From the NCBI RefSeq assembly GCF_004117935.1, contig NZ_SDOY01000113.1:84977-148976 (forward strand): a stretch of 64,000 nt of DNA, read 5' to 3'. The DNA is from Streptomyces roseicoloratus. GTDB taxonomy: Bacteria; Actinomycetota; Actinomycetes; Streptomycetales; Streptomycetaceae. The translations under genes and the position numbers were made by a program. Position 1 is the first letter of the stretch. Every line of letters starts with the position of its first letter. This document shows, piece after piece, positions 1-11,036 of this stretch. The notes under the pieces were generated by a model, which saw only the letters and a program-made list of their open reading frames with translations, was not told the origin of the DNA and ran no database searches.

Positions 1-1
1 G

Positions 2-994
2 CGCAGCGGCTACCGCAGGGAGGCCCTGGCCTGGACCGACTGGCTGGTGCGCGCCGCGGCCGGAGCCCCGGCGGACCTCCAGCCGCTGTACGGGATCGCC
101 GGGCAGCGCAGACTGCCCGAGACGGACGCCGACTGGCTTCCCGGCTACGAGAACTCACGCCCCGTCAGACTCGGCAACGCGGCCGTCGACCAGTTCCAGC
201 TCGACATCTACGGCGAGGTGCTCAACACCATCTACTCGGCCGTCAGGACCGGCGTCGCACTCGACGAACACGTCTGGCGGCTGATGGCCGGCCTCCTCGA
301 GTACGTCGGTCAGCGCTGGCGCGAACCCGACGAGGGGATCTGGGAAGTCCGCGGTCCCCGGCGGCAGTTCGTCCACTCCAAGGTGATGGCCTGGGTCGCC
401 GCCGACCGCGCCCTCCGGCTCGCCCGGGTCGCGGGCCAGCGCGCCTCCGTCCGCCGCTGGCAGGCACTGCGCGCCGAACTCCGCGCCGAGATCTGCCGGT
501 TCGGCTGGAACGAGGAGCGCGGATCCTTCACCCAGTTCTACGGCAGCCGCCGGGTCGACGCGACCGCCCTGCTCATCCCGCGCCTCGGCTTCCTGCCCGC
601 CGACGACCCCCGCGTCCTGGGCACCGTCCGGGCCATGGCGGGCCTGACCGACCGGGGCTTCCTGCGCCGCTACGACGAGGTGTCCGACGGCGAGGTGCAC
701 GAGGTCGACGGCCTGGCCGGCGCCGAAGGGTCCTTCGTGGCCTGCACGTTCTGGTACGCCGACGCCCTCGCGCTCACCGGCCGCCCGGCCGAGGCCCGCA
801 CCGCCTTCGAGCGCGTCCTGGACGTCCGCAACGACGTCGGACTCCTCGCGGAGGAGTGGGACCCGCAGACCGGCCGTCAGCTCGGCAACACCCCGCAGGC
901 GCTCAGCCACGTCGCCCTCGTCAACACCGCCTTCACCCTCGACGGCACCCGCCGCCGCGAACGCACGCCGGCCCGCCGCCCGGCCATGGCCTGA
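2..994 (+). CDS. Glycoside hydrolase family 15 (glucoamylase-like), C-terminal part
   Basis: The reading frame is open from the first bases of the window, so the true start lies upstream and only the C-terminal ~330 residues are present. The visible part matches the (alpha/alpha)6 barrel of GH15 glucoamylase/trehalase-type enzymes: PLYGIAGQRRLPE, then GYENSRPVRLGNAA and a QLDIYGEVL segment. The block DEGIWEVRGPRRQFVHSK carries the glutamate that acts as general acid in the family. Near the end, LLAEEWDPQTGRQLGNTPQA carries the second catalytic glutamate. Family members hydrolyse terminal alpha-glucosidic bonds (starch dextrins, isomaltose or trehalose); the substrate cannot be told from this half. 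No signal peptide can be judged because the N-terminus is missing. The gene ends about 80 nt before the PAP2 phosphatase and may share its transcript. Confidence 0.88.
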   Translation, partial: RSGYRREALAWTDWLVRAAAGAPADLQPLYGIAGQRRLPETDADWLPGYENSRPVRLGNAAVDQFQLDIYGEVLNTIYSAVRTGVALDEHVWRLMAGLLEYVGQRWREPDEGIWEVRGPRRQFVHSKVMAWVAADRALRLARVAGQRASVRRWQALRAELRAEICRFGWNEERGSFTQFYGSRRVDATALLIPRLGFLPADDPRVLGTVRAMAGLTDRGFLRRYDEVSDGEVHEVDGLAGAEGSFVACTFWYADALALTGRPAEARTAFERVLDVRNDVGLLAEEWDPQTGRQLGNTPQALSHVALVNTAFTLDGTRRRERTPARRPAMA

Positions 995-1077
995 CCCACC
1001 GGACGCCCCGCCCCCTGACCTGCGTCGTTCGGGTGCATCCAGCGGGCGACGGGAGGCGCGCCGGGGTCGAATGAGGC

Positions 1078-2111
1078 ATGGCACTCTTCGACAGGCCCCG
1101 TACCGGCGGCTCCCCGCGGAGCGTCGCCGCCGGTGACACGTGGTGGTACGCCGCCGTCGCCGGTGAGGCCGCCGGATCGTTCAGCGCCCGGATCCGCATA
1201 CGCATGCGGCGAGCCTGCCTCGCCGCGATCCTGCTGCTCACCCTCACCTATGCCGGACTGGTGCTCACCGCGACCGGCCGGCGCTGGGGAAACGCCGCCG
1301 TCGCCGGACGGCTCACCGACCCGGCCGTCGGCCGCTTCCTGAGCGAGCACCCCTCGCTGCAGGGCCTCGGTACCCTCTCGCTCGTCCTCGCCGTGCTCCT
1401 GCTGATCGCCGTCGGCGTGCTGCGCAAGCGGTACGCGCGCCTCGGTCTCGCCCTCGGCACCACGGCCGCCGCCCTGGCCGTCGCCGAGCTCCTCCAGCGC
1501 TACGCCCCGGGGCCCCGCTTCGTCACCGCCTCCGGCGTCGCCGTCGAGAGCGGCTTCCCCAGCAGCCCCGCCGTCCTGGCCCTCGGCACGGTCTTCGGTC
1601 TGCTCCTCGTCGTGCCGCACCGGCTGCGTTCCGCGGCCGTCAGCCTCGGCGCCCTCTGGGCGGTCGCCCTCGGTGCGCACTCCGTCGCCTCGGGTCACCA
1701 CCGTCCCGGCGACGTCATCGCCGCGGACCTGCTCGTCCTCGCCGCCTTCGCCGCGACGGTCGCGCTCCTCGCCCGCAAGGGCAAGGTCCGGCCCGCCTAC
1801 CGGCGCGGACTGCCCTTCCAGCGGTTCCTCCTCACCGTCCCGGTGGCGCTCCTGGCGATCGGCGGCCTCGCCGCCGGCGGGTACCTCCTCGGCGACTGCC
1901 TGCCGGGCACCGGGCCGCTCCCCGTCGAGCTGCCCCGGATCGCCCACCGCTGCGGCCAGGCCCTCGCCGCCGGTACCGGCGCCGCCACCGCCCTCGGCCT
2001 GCTCGGCCTGCTCCGCCGCGTCGACCTCGACCCGGCCTCCGCCCCGTACCGGATCGGCCACACCGTCCCCGGGGACCAGGACCCCTTTCCCGAGGAGCCC
2101 GATCACGAGAT

Positions 2112-2118
<7 letters not shown>
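1078..2118 (+). CDS. PAP2-family membrane phosphatase
   Basis: The 346-residue protein has several hydrophobic segments: one at about 48-65, others around 97-140, 160-185 and 197-225, and two near the C-terminus. The PAP2 (phosphatidic acid phosphatase type 2) signature is recognisable but altered. FPSSPA stands where many family members have PSGH, and SGHHRPGDVIAADLLV matches the third motif, whose histidine attacks the phosphate. Such enzymes remove phosphate from membrane lipids such as undecaprenyl diphosphate or phosphatidate on the outer face of the membrane. I use the ATG at 1078. An in-frame ATG at 1204 just before the first hydrophobic segment is a possible alternative, because the first 42 residues are polar and the ribosome binding site at 1078 is weak. 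The stop codon lies inside the putative operator of the downstream isocitrate dehydrogenase gene. Confidence 0.8.
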
Positions 2119-4389
<2,271 letters not shown>

Positions 4390-4414
4390 TCCCGGGCGAA
4401 CCCACCGCGACACC

Positions 4415-4456
4415 GGGACCGCCCCGGCCGGACACCCGTCCGGCCGGGGCGGTCCC
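4415..4456 (+). terminator. Strong hairpin terminator after icd
   Basis: A perfect 19-bp inverted repeat (arms 4415-4433 and 4438-4456) with the 4-nt loop ACCC lies 25 nt after the icd stop. There is no long T-run, as is usual for Streptomyces terminators. Confidence 0.85.
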
Positions 4457-4510
4457 GTCGAGGTCGTCCCGTCGGTGGCGCATCCGCCGAACGGGTGTGA
4501 ATCTGGATGG

Positions 4511-4801
4511 ATGAGCTGGGCATCATGGACGACCGCCGGTGTCTACACCGGGCGTGGCGGGGTGCTCACCGTCGAGGCCGGTGTCCTCACGGGCGACCTG
4601 ACCGTGCACACCACCTACATCGACGGCGAGGCACGAGTGGCCGTGCAGTACAGCGGCGCATCCGACTGGTTCACCATGTCGGGCAGTCCGGTCCCCTGTG
4701 GATCCGAGGAGGAGAGCCGGGATCTCCACGACGCCGTCGTCGCGGCCGTACGGGCCGGGGCAGGCGCCACCGTGCCGACCCTTCCGCACCTCTCCGGCTA
4801 G
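4511..4801 (+). CDS. Small conserved-type hypothetical protein
   Basis: A 96-residue soluble protein that I cannot assign to a named family. It has a beta-rich middle ([19 protein letters not shown], then [17 protein letters not shown]) and a helical C-terminus with [18 protein letters not shown]. The composition and GC3 pattern look like a real gene. The frame also allows a GTG start at 4475, but ATG 4511 has a GGATGG just upstream and avoids overlap with the icd terminator region. It sits alone between icd and the sigma-CAP fusion gene. Confidence 0.6.
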   Translation: MSWASWTTAGVYTGRGGVLTVEAGVLTGDLTVHTTYIDGEARVAVQYSGASDWFTMSGSPVPCGSEEESRDLHDAVVAAVRAGAGATVPTLPHLSG

Positions 4802-4876
4802 AAAAAGTGTTGTCCCGGCCGCTCCCGCGGGTCTCCTCCACGCAACAGGAAACGGGACCCGAGGAGAGCAGGGGAC

Positions 4877-6451
4877 ATGCACGAAGACGAGCACCGCACC
4901 GCCGACCTCGTCGAAGCGGCGCGGGCGGGTGACGTGCGCGCCGAGGACGCGCTGGTACGGGCCTACATGCCGCTCGTCTACAACATCGTCGGCCGCGCCC
5001 TGGACGGCCACGCCGACGTCGACGACCTCGTGCAGGACACGATGGTCCGGGCCCTCGACGGGCTGCCCGCGCTGCGCGACCCGGCCCGCTTCCGCTCCTG
5101 GCTCGTCGCCATCGCCATGAACCGCGTACGGCGCCGCTGGCGGGAGAACCGGCAGGCGCCGCTGCCCGGCCTCGACCGGGCCGCGGCCCTCGCCGACCCC
5201 GCCGGTGACTTCACCGGCCTCGCCATCCTGCGGCTCGGCCTCACCGGGCAGCGCCGCGAGGTCGCCGAGGCCACCCGCTGGCTCGACGAGGACGACCGCG
5301 AGGTGCTCTCCCTGTGGTGGCTGGAGGCCGCGGGCGAACTGAGCCGCGCCGAACTGGCCGCCGCCCTCGACATTCCGCCCCGGCACGCCGCCGTCCGCGT
5401 CCAGCGCATGAAGGAGCGCCTGGAGACCGGCCGCGCCGTCGTGCGCGCGCTCGCCGCCGTACCGCCCTGCCCGGGCCTGGCCGGCGCCACCGCCACCTGG
5501 GACGGCCGGCCCTCGCCGCTCTGGCGCAAGCGACTGGCCCGCCACCTCGACGCGTGCCCGCACTGTGCCCCCAGCCGCTCCGGCCTCGCACCCGCCGAGG
5601 GCCTGCTCGTGGGCCTCGCCCTGGTCCCGCCGCTGCTCGCCTGGGCGGGCCGGGGGAGCGGGGCGCCGGGCCTGGAGACCGCCGCGGCGACGGTGCCGGG
5701 CGACGGGGCTGCGCCGGGTGCCGCCGCCCCGGCGGGCGCGGATCCCGCCGGCCCGGTCTCCACAGGAGCGGATCCCGCCGGCGCGGGCGTCACCGGCGCC
5801 GTTCCCTCCGGCGGCGGCTCGGCCGCCGTGCCGGCCGGCTCCGGCCTCGCCGGGCGTCCCGGGCTCCTCGTCGTCGGCGGCGCGGTCGTCGCCCTGGGAG
5901 CGGCGCTGCTGCTGCTCGTGCCGAGCGGCCCCGCCGACCGCACGCTGGCGCAGCCGTCCGTCACCCCACCGGCCGCTCCCGTCGCCACCCGGACCATGGC
6001 ACCGCCGCCCTCGCCCTCGCCGACGCCCTCGCCCACCCCGAGCCGCACCACGGCGCCCCGGCCGAGCACCGAGGAGCAGGTCACCCGGATCGTCAACCGG
6101 CACCGGGCGGCGGCCGGGTGCGGGCCGCTGCGGGCCGAGCCGCGGCTCACCGCCGTGGCCCGGGCGTTCGGGCAGGACATGGCCGAGCGCCGCTACCTCT
6201 CCCACATCGACCCGGAGGGCACCGACTCGGGCACCCGCCTGACGGCCGAGGGCTACTCCTGGAGCGCCTGGGCGGAGAACCTCGCCCAGGGACAACGGGC
6301 CCCCGCGTCCGTCGTCGCCTCCTGGATGGCCGACCCGCCGCACCGCGCGAACCTGCTCGACTGCCGCTACCGGCACACCGGCGTCGCCGCGGTGCCCGGC
6401 CCCGACGGCACGATCTGGGTCCAGGAGCTCGCCGCCCCGGGGCGTTCCTGA
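4877..6451 (+). CDS. ECF-like sigma factor fused to zinc motif, membrane helix and CAP domain
   Basis: A 524-residue fusion. Residues 8-90 look like sigma region 2 (DDLVQDTMVRAL, then FRSWLVAIAMNRVRRRW), and 133-185 like region 4, with LDEDDREVLSLWWLE followed by a helix-turn-helix. Residues 223-230 read HLDACPHC, an HxxxCxxC motif like that of zinc-binding anti-sigma domains. A hydrophobic stretch lies at 240-257 and a clear membrane helix at 328-348. A Pro/Ser/Thr-rich linker (about 352-397) follows, and then a CAP/SCP domain (400-520) with ERRYLSHIDPEGTDSG and ADPPHRANLLDCRYRHTGV. The layout implies a promoter-recognition module held at the membrane with a sensor-like domain outside. Release by proteolysis or conformational control is inference. 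The ATG follows GAGGAGAG. It converges on another CAP gene with 26 nt between the stops. Confidence 0.85.
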   Translation: MHEDEHRTADLVEAARAGDVRAEDALVRAYMPLVYNIVGRALDGHADVDDLVQDTMVRALDGLPALRDPARFRSWLVAIAMNRVRRRWRENRQAPLPGLDRAAALADPAGDFTGLAILRLGLTGQRREVAEATRWLDEDDREVLSLWWLEAAGELSRAELAAALDIPPRHAAVRVQRMKERLETGRAVVRALAAVPPCPGLAGATATWDGRPSPLWRKRLARHLDACPHCAPSRSGLAPAEGLLVGLALVPPLLAWAGRGSGAPGLETAAATVPGDGAAPGAAAPAGADPAGPVSTGADPAGAGVTGAVPSGGGSAAVPAGSGLAGRPGLLVVGGAVVALGAALLLLVPSGPADRTLAQPSVTPPAAPVATRTMAPPPSPSPTPSPTPSRTTAPRPSTEEQVTRIVNRHRAAAGCGPLRAEPRLTAVARAFGQDMAERRYLSHIDPEGTDSGTRLTAEGYSWSAWAENLAQGQRAPASVVASWMADPPHRANLLDCRYRHTGVAAVPGPDGTIWVQELAAPGRS

Positions 6452-6477
6452 GGGCGGCGGGGCATCCGGCCGGTGGG

Positions 6478-7248
6478 TCAGCGGCGCCTCGCGAAGTCCT
6501 GGACCCACCAGGGCCCGTTCCCGTTCATGTTGACGCCGACGCCGACGTCCTCGAACGAGCAGTTGAGGATGTTCCTGCGGTGGCCCTCGCTGTTCATCCA
6601 CTCGTCCACCGCGTGCGCGGGCTCGTGCGGGCCGCGGTGGATGTTCTCGCCCCACGACGCCCAGAGGTAGCCGGCCGCCGAGATCCTGGCGCCCGCGTCG
6701 CGCCCCCGCCGGTCGGAGTGCGCGTAGTAGTCGTGCTCGGCCATGTCGTCGGCGTGGCGCTGCGCCGCCGCCTTCAGCCGGGCGTCGGACCGCAACGGGC
6801 CGCAGCCCGCCTTCCTCCGCTCGGCGTTGACGAGGGCGATCACCTCGGAGACGTACCGTGCGGCGGAACCCGCCGCCCGCGGCGCGGCCTCCACCGCCGC
6901 CGCGGGTGCCGCGGGCAGCACGGCCGGGTCACGTCCCGCCACGGCACGCGACTCCGCGCCCGCCGCGCCCGCCTGCGTCATCGCGTACAGCCCCGTCGCC
7001 ACCGTCAGCGCCGTCGCCAGCGCGCCCGCGACGGCCACCGTCGTACGGAAGGACGGCCCGCCCCTGACGTCCGCGGCGGCGTCCCGGCCAGGGAACCGCG
7101 GGCGGAACGGCCGGCGGACGGACCGGGGGCGGCGGAGCGGAGCGCGGACGGACCCGAGGAGCGGGCCGCCCGCCCGGTGCCGTCCGCCCGCGGTCCGCCC
7201 GCGGCCGTCCTCCGGGGCAAGGGCCGCGTCGTGCGTGTCGTGCTGCAT
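6478..7248 (-). CDS. CAP/SCP-domain protein with N-terminal membrane anchor
   Basis: A 256-residue protein. The first ~66 residues are basic and Arg-rich. A hydrophobic segment follows (FRTTVAVAGALATALTVATG, about 67-86), acting as an uncleaved anchor or late signal peptide. A CAP domain fills 130-256: YVSEVIALVNAERRKAGCGP, then HADDMAEHDYYAHSDRRG, ENIHRG, and WMNSEGHRRNILNCSFEDVG. The conserved His and Glu pairs typical of CAP cavities are present. Bacterial CAP proteins are exported and mostly of unknown activity. It lies tail to tail with the sigma-CAP fusion; the two CAP domains are clearly similar to each other (AGCGPLR, then HxxNxLxC), so they may arise from one ancestor. The start is the ATG at 7248, but the long basic leader makes it uncertain. 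Confidence 0.85.
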   Translation of the reverse strand: MQHDTHDAALAPEDGRGRTAGGRHRAGGPLLGSVRAPLRRPRSVRRPFRPRFPGRDAAADVRGGPSFRTTVAVAGALATALTVATGLYAMTQAGAAGAESRAVAGRDPAVLPAAPAAAVEAAPRAAGSAARYVSEVIALVNAERRKAGCGPLRSDARLKAAAQRHADDMAEHDYYAHSDRRGRDAGARISAAGYLWASWGENIHRGPHEPAHAVDEWMNSEGHRRNILNCSFEDVGVGVNMNGNGPWWVQDFARRR

Positions 7249-7363
7249 GGAGCTCCGCTCTCTCGTCCGCTCGTCGTCGGGGCCGCCGGCGTCCGGGTGC
7301 CGAGGAGGCCACCGGGGCGACGGCGGTCATACTTTCCGTCCGCGGAGAGCGCGACACCCCTCG

Positions 7364-8251
7364 TCAATCCCGTGGGTCAACATCCTGCGGCACCACCGCC
7401 ACGGGGCACGGCGCCAGGTGCAGCGCCGCGTGCGCCACCGAGCCGATCCGCCCGCCGAGCGCCCCGCGCCGCGCCCGCCGCCCCACCACGAGCAGCTGCG
7501 CCGCGCCGGAACCCGACAGCAGCACCTGACCGGCGCTGCCCAGCTCGACGTGCTCGGTCACCGGGACGTCGGGGTGGCGCTCCCGCCACGGCGCCAGGGC
7601 CTCGCGCAGCGCCTTCTCCTCGTACGGCACGAGTCCGCCGGCCTCGTCGGCCAGCATCAGCGAGGACGGGCTGTACGCGTACAGCGACGGCAGGCTCCAG
7701 GCCCGCACCGCCCGTACGGACGCACCGCGCGCCGCCGCCGTCTCGAAGGCGAAGCGCAGGACGGCGGCGCTGTCCTCCGGACTGCCGTGCTGGCCCACCA
7801 GGACCTCCCCGGCGGGCGGTTCGGCCGGCGCGCCGTCGCGGGAGCGGACCGCGACGACCGGCACCGTGGCGGCGGCGATGACCTGCTGCCCGTACGAGCC
7901 GAGCAGGAAGCCCGTCACGGCGCCGTGGCCGCGCGAGCCGAGGGCGAGCAGTTCGGCCCGCCCGGTGGTGCCGAGGAGCGCGGACACCGGAGTGTCGCCG
8001 ACGAGCTCGATGCTCAGCGGGACGTCCGGGTAGCGCTCGGTCAGCGTCGCCTCGGCCGCGCCCAGCACCTCGCGGGCGGCCCGCTGCTGCGCCGACGGGT
8101 CCTGGGCCAGCGGCAGGTCGAGGGGCTCCCAGCGCCAGGCGTGCACGAGTCGCAGCGGGAGGTCCCGGTGCAGTGCCTCGCGCGCGGCCCAGTCCGCCGC
8201 GGCCAGGCTCTCCGGGGAACCGTCCACTCCCGCGACGATCTCACGACTCAT
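7364..8251 (-). CDS. Universal stress protein, tandem UspA domains
   Basis: The 295 residues form two UspA repeats, about 1-145 and 150-295. The first starts MSREIVAGVDGSPESLAAADWAA and ends with LALGSRGHGAVTGFLLGS and a PVVAV strand. This is the G-2x-G-9x-G(S/T) ATP-binding type. The second ends LLVVGRRARRGALGGRIGSVAHAALHLAPCPVAVVP, a poorer version of the ATP loop. Such two-domain proteins accumulate in dormancy or oxygen or nutrient stress in actinobacteria and bind ATP; their exact role is unknown. The gene stands alone on the minus strand with about 115 nt to the CAP gene and 185 nt to the next gene. Confidence 0.93.
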   Translation of the reverse strand: MSREIVAGVDGSPESLAAADWAAREALHRDLPLRLVHAWRWEPLDLPLAQDPSAQQRAAREVLGAAEATLTERYPDVPLSIELVGDTPVSALLGTTGRAELLALGSRGHGAVTGFLLGSYGQQVIAAATVPVVAVRSRDGAPAEPPAGEVLVGQHGSPEDSAAVLRFAFETAAARGASVRAVRAWSLPSLYAYSPSSLMLADEAGGLVPYEEKALREALAPWRERHPDVPVTEHVELGSAGQVLLSGSGAAQLLVVGRRARRGALGGRIGSVAHAALHLAPCPVAVVPQDVDPRD

Positions 8252-8436
8252 CAGGATGCCTCCGTCCGTTCGGTTCGGCGGCCGGCCGGTCGGCGCGGCC
8301 GCCTCCTCCAGCTTGGCGCCGGAGGGCCGCCCGGGTACAGGGCCGGAGGTCCCGATCCGGGGCGCCGCGGGCCTCGGTACGCCCGGTGATCACGACGGGA
8401 CGGACCCCGGGCCGGCCGAGGGCGGCGGCGTGGTGA

Positions 8437-9798
8437 TTACGCCGGAAGGGTGAGGCGGGCGTGGGTGCCGTTCAGGTAGTGGTCACCGATGTCGCGGAGC
8501 CGGTGGTCCGGCGGCACCGCGGCGGTGAGCGCGCGGACGTTGCGCCAGAAGCGGTCGAAGCCCGGACCGGGGCCGGTGCCGTACGGGTCGGCGGCGGCCG
8601 GGTCCACGAGCTGGAGGACCCGTGTGGTGACGTCCAGGGCCACCCGGTGGGCGACCGTCTCCGCCGCGGCGACGAGCACGGCGATGTCGGAGCGCTCCTC
8701 GACGTCCAGGAAGGACCCGGCGAGCAGCCCGCGGGCGAGGGCGTCGGTCGCCCGCTCGACCACCGCGGCGGCGGCGTGCGCGGCCGTCGCCAGCTCCCCG
8801 TAGGAGCGCAGGAGATACGGGTCGTCCCCGGCGTGCGCGGACGAGGGGCCGTACGGTCCCGCCGCCGGGCCGCCGGCGTGGGTCGCGGCGGCCTGTCCGG
8901 CGCGGCTGACGTCCCGGGCCTCGGCCAGCGCGCCCTCGGTGACGCCGAGGGCCACGTGCACGAGCAGCAGCCGCAGCGCGAGCGGCGCGAGCGTCGGGTA
9001 GGGGGTGACGGCGTGCTCGTCGCGGGGCAGCGCGCCGAGCACCTGGTCGGGCGCGACCGGCACCCGGTCGAAGCCGACGGTGCCCGCGCCGGCAAGCCGC
9101 TGGCCCACCCGGTCGGGGTACGGATCGGTGCGCACGCCCGGGTGCGCCGGGTCGACGAGGACGAGCAGCAGGTCGCCCGACTCCGTACAGCGGGTGCCGA
9201 CGACGAGCCGGTCGGCGACCGTGACACCGGAGGCGAAGGCCCGCAGTCCGTCGAGTACGTGGGCTCCGCCGCCGGCCGGGGTGAGCGCGAGCCCGTCGCG
9301 GTCCGGGTCGGCACCGCCCGGTTCGACGGCGCCGGCGAGCAGCCAGCGTTCCTCGGCGGTGCGGGCGTCCAGGCCGGGCGTGCGCGCCGCCGGGCCGAGG
9401 AAGCGGGTGGTCCAGGACAACACGCAGTGGTGGGCGAGGAGTTCGCCCACGGAGCCGTCGGCGGCCGAGATCTCCCGGATCACCCCGCAGGCCGTACGCC
9501 AGTCGGCGCCGCTCCCGTGCGGTCCCGGCGCGGTGAGGAGGGCCGGCAGACCCGCCTCCTGGAGCCGGGCGACCTCGTCGAACGGAGCCCTGACCGCCCG
9601 GTCGCGGGATATCGCGTCGGCGGCCAGGTCGTCGGCGAGCTCACGGGTGACGCGCCGCCAGGTCTCGTCGGCGGGGCGGTCGGCCGGGTGGGCGTCGCGC
9701 CGTCCGGGCGGGCGGTCGCGGGGACCGCGGGGCGGCACCACGGGGGGACCGCCGGGCGGCACGACGGGGGGACGCGTGGACTTCTTCGACGTACTCAC
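8437..9798 (-). CDS. Acyl-CoA dehydrogenase-fold flavin monooxygenase, DszC/SfnB-like
   Basis: A 453-residue protein of the acyl-CoA dehydrogenase fold. The substrate-binding N-domain has FDEVARLQEAGLPALLTAPG and GVIREISAADGSVGELLAHH; the middle domain has ERWLLAGAVEPGG; the C-terminal helical bundle ends VLQLVDPAAADPYGTGPGPG and DRFWRNVRALTAAVPPDHRL. The fused Asp-Arg-Phe-Trp-Arg-Asn-x-Arg stretch near the C-terminus and the lack of the usual catalytic glutamate segment fit the DszC/SfnB branch. These enzymes use reduced flavin and oxygen to oxidise sulfur or nitrogen compounds. The substrate is unknown. GTG 9798 is preceded by GAGG. The N-terminus is Pro/Gly/Arg-rich and low in complexity. 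An inverted repeat upstream (9818-9846) may be its operator. Confidence 0.8.
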   Translation of the reverse strand: MSTSKKSTRPPVVPPGGPPVVPPRGPRDRPPGRRDAHPADRPADETWRRVTRELADDLAADAISRDRAVRAPFDEVARLQEAGLPALLTAPGPHGSGADWRTACGVIREISAADGSVGELLAHHCVLSWTTRFLGPAARTPGLDARTAEERWLLAGAVEPGGADPDRDGLALTPAGGGAHVLDGLRAFASGVTVADRLVVGTRCTESGDLLLVLVDPAHPGVRTDPYPDRVGQRLAGAGTVGFDRVPVAPDQVLGALPRDEHAVTPYPTLAPLALRLLLVHVALGVTEGALAEARDVSRAGQAAATHAGGPAAGPYGPSSAHAGDDPYLLRSYGELATAAHAAAAVVERATDALARGLLAGSFLDVEERSDIAVLVAAAETVAHRVALDVTTRVLQLVDPAAADPYGTGPGPGFDRFWRNVRALTAAVPPDHRLRDIGDHYLNGTHARLTLPA

Positions 9799-9817
9799 GG
9801 CACCTCACATGATCCCT

Positions 9818-9846
9818 AGTATCCCCACTGGAATAGTAGGGATACT
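9818..9846 (-). promoter_or_regulatory. Inverted repeat before the DszC/SfnB-like gene
   Basis: AGTATCCC (9818-9825) and GGGATACT (9839-9846) form perfect 8-bp arms 13 nt apart, in an AT-richer island 20 nt upstream of the GTG start. An overlapping CCCTA (9814-9818) and TAGGG (9837-9841) adds to the symmetry. The position suggests an operator or promoter element for the monooxygenase; the regulator is unknown. Confidence 0.5.
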
Positions 9847-9998
9847 GTCAGAGGGCATGCCCGCACCCCAAGGGCCGTCCGCATCACGGGCAATGACGTC
9901 TCGTCAGCTGGACGCCGCCGAGGGCATGGCGACCGGGCTCGACGCCCGGCGGCGTCCGGTCGGGCCCGACGCCCGGCGGTCGACGCGGCGCCCGGCCC

Positions 9999-11036
9999 TC
10001 AGCCGAAGCGGCGGCCCGCCAGCGGTTCCGTGGCGTCGCCGCCGCCCGCCCTGACCCCGCGCAGGAACGCCTCAAGGGCCTCCACCGAGGTCCTGGCCGG
10101 CGTCCACTCCAGGTCGCGCCGCGCCCGCTCCGTCGCCATCAACGGCAGCCGCAGCACGGCGTCGAACAGGTCGGGCGAGGCCGGAACCGCCCGCATCCGC
10201 CAGGCCGTGGCCAGCGCGCCACGGACCGCCGAGCTCGGCACCCTCACCGGGCGCGCGGCGAACATCCCGCCCAGCACCTCGGCGTCGACCACCGGGTCCG
10301 CCGCCAGGTTGAACGCGCCCCGGACGTCCCGGAGCAGGGCCCGCAGATAGGCGTCGGCCGCGTCGTCCGTGTGCAGGACCTGGAAGCGCAGTCCGTCCGG
10401 ATCGGGAACCAGCGGCAGCAGGTCGGGCCGGAAGAGCTGACCCGGCAGCCAGCGGCCCGCGAAGATCCGCCGCTGCTCGCTCGCCGACTCCTCCTTGAAC
10501 AGGAAGCCCGGCCGCATCCGCACCACCCGGGTCTGCGGATGGTCGCGCTCGAAGACGTCCAGGAGCCGCTCCACGTAGGCCTTCTCGCGGGTGTACGCCG
10601 CCCCCGGCCAGCCGTGCGTCGGCCAGGACTCCGACACGGGCGCGCCGTTCCCGGGCCCGGGGGAGTAGGCGCCGACCGACGAGGCGCAGACCAGGACCGG
10701 GACGCGCGCCGCCGCCACCGCGTCGAAGACCCGTACCGAACCGAGGACGTTGCTCTGCCACGTGGTCGCCGGATCGTGGGTGGGCTGGAAGCGCCAGGCC
10801 AGATGGACCACGGCGTCGGCGTCCGCCACGTACCGGGCGAGCCTCGCCTCGTCGCCCTCCAGCGACAGGTCCACCTCCGCCCACTCGGTCTTCGCGAGGG
10901 TCAGCGGTGGCCGGCGCCGCGACAGGCCGAGCACCGACGCCACGCGGGGCTCGCGCTCCAGGGCGCGCATCAGGCTCGTCCCCACGTTGCCGGTGGCACC
11001 GGTGACGACCACGCGCAGCCGCTCGCTCGGGTTCAT
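9999..11036 (-). CDS. NAD-dependent epimerase/dehydratase (extended SDR)
   Basis: A 345-residue extended short-chain dehydrogenase. The Rossmann motif VVVTGATGNVGTSLMRAL lies at 9-26. The active site is formed by CASSVGAYSP (serine near 115) and YTREKAYVERLL (YxxxK). RMRPGFLFKEES and FQVLHTDDAADAYLRALL follow the usual epimerase pattern. It probably oxidises, reduces or epimerises a nucleotide sugar or similar alcohol; the substrate is not predictable. The frame continues upstream to 11294, but ATG 11036 is the sensible start because the glycine motif should be within the first 15 residues. It stands alone, divergent from the DUF5133 gene. Confidence 0.9.
   Translation of the reverse strand: MNPSERLRVVVTGATGNVGTSLMRALEREPRVASVLGLSRRRPPLTLAKTEWAEVDLSLEGDEARLARYVADADAVVHLAWRFQPTHDPATTWQSNVLGSVRVFDAVAAARVPVLVCASSVGAYSPGPGNGAPVSESWPTHGWPGAAYTREKAYVERLLDVFERDHPQTRVVRMRPGFLFKEESASEQRRIFAGRWLPGQLFRPDLLPLVPDPDGLRFQVLHTDDAADAYLRALLRDVRGAFNLAADPVVDAEVLGGMFAARPVRVPSSAVRGALATAWRMRAVPASPDLFDAVLRLPLMATERARRDLEWTPARTSVEALEAFLRGVRAGGGDATEPLAGRRFG

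Noticed and set aside
5314..7881. Plus-strand open frame of 855 codons
   Set aside because: It overlaps the sigma-CAP gene in another frame and the CAP and Usp genes in antisense; it is Arg/Pro-rich with no recognisable domain.
9850..9998. Open frame with repeated CGACGCCCGGCGG after the monooxygenase promoter
   Set aside because: Arg/Pro-rich translation and no ribosome binding site; it looks like non-coding DNA.
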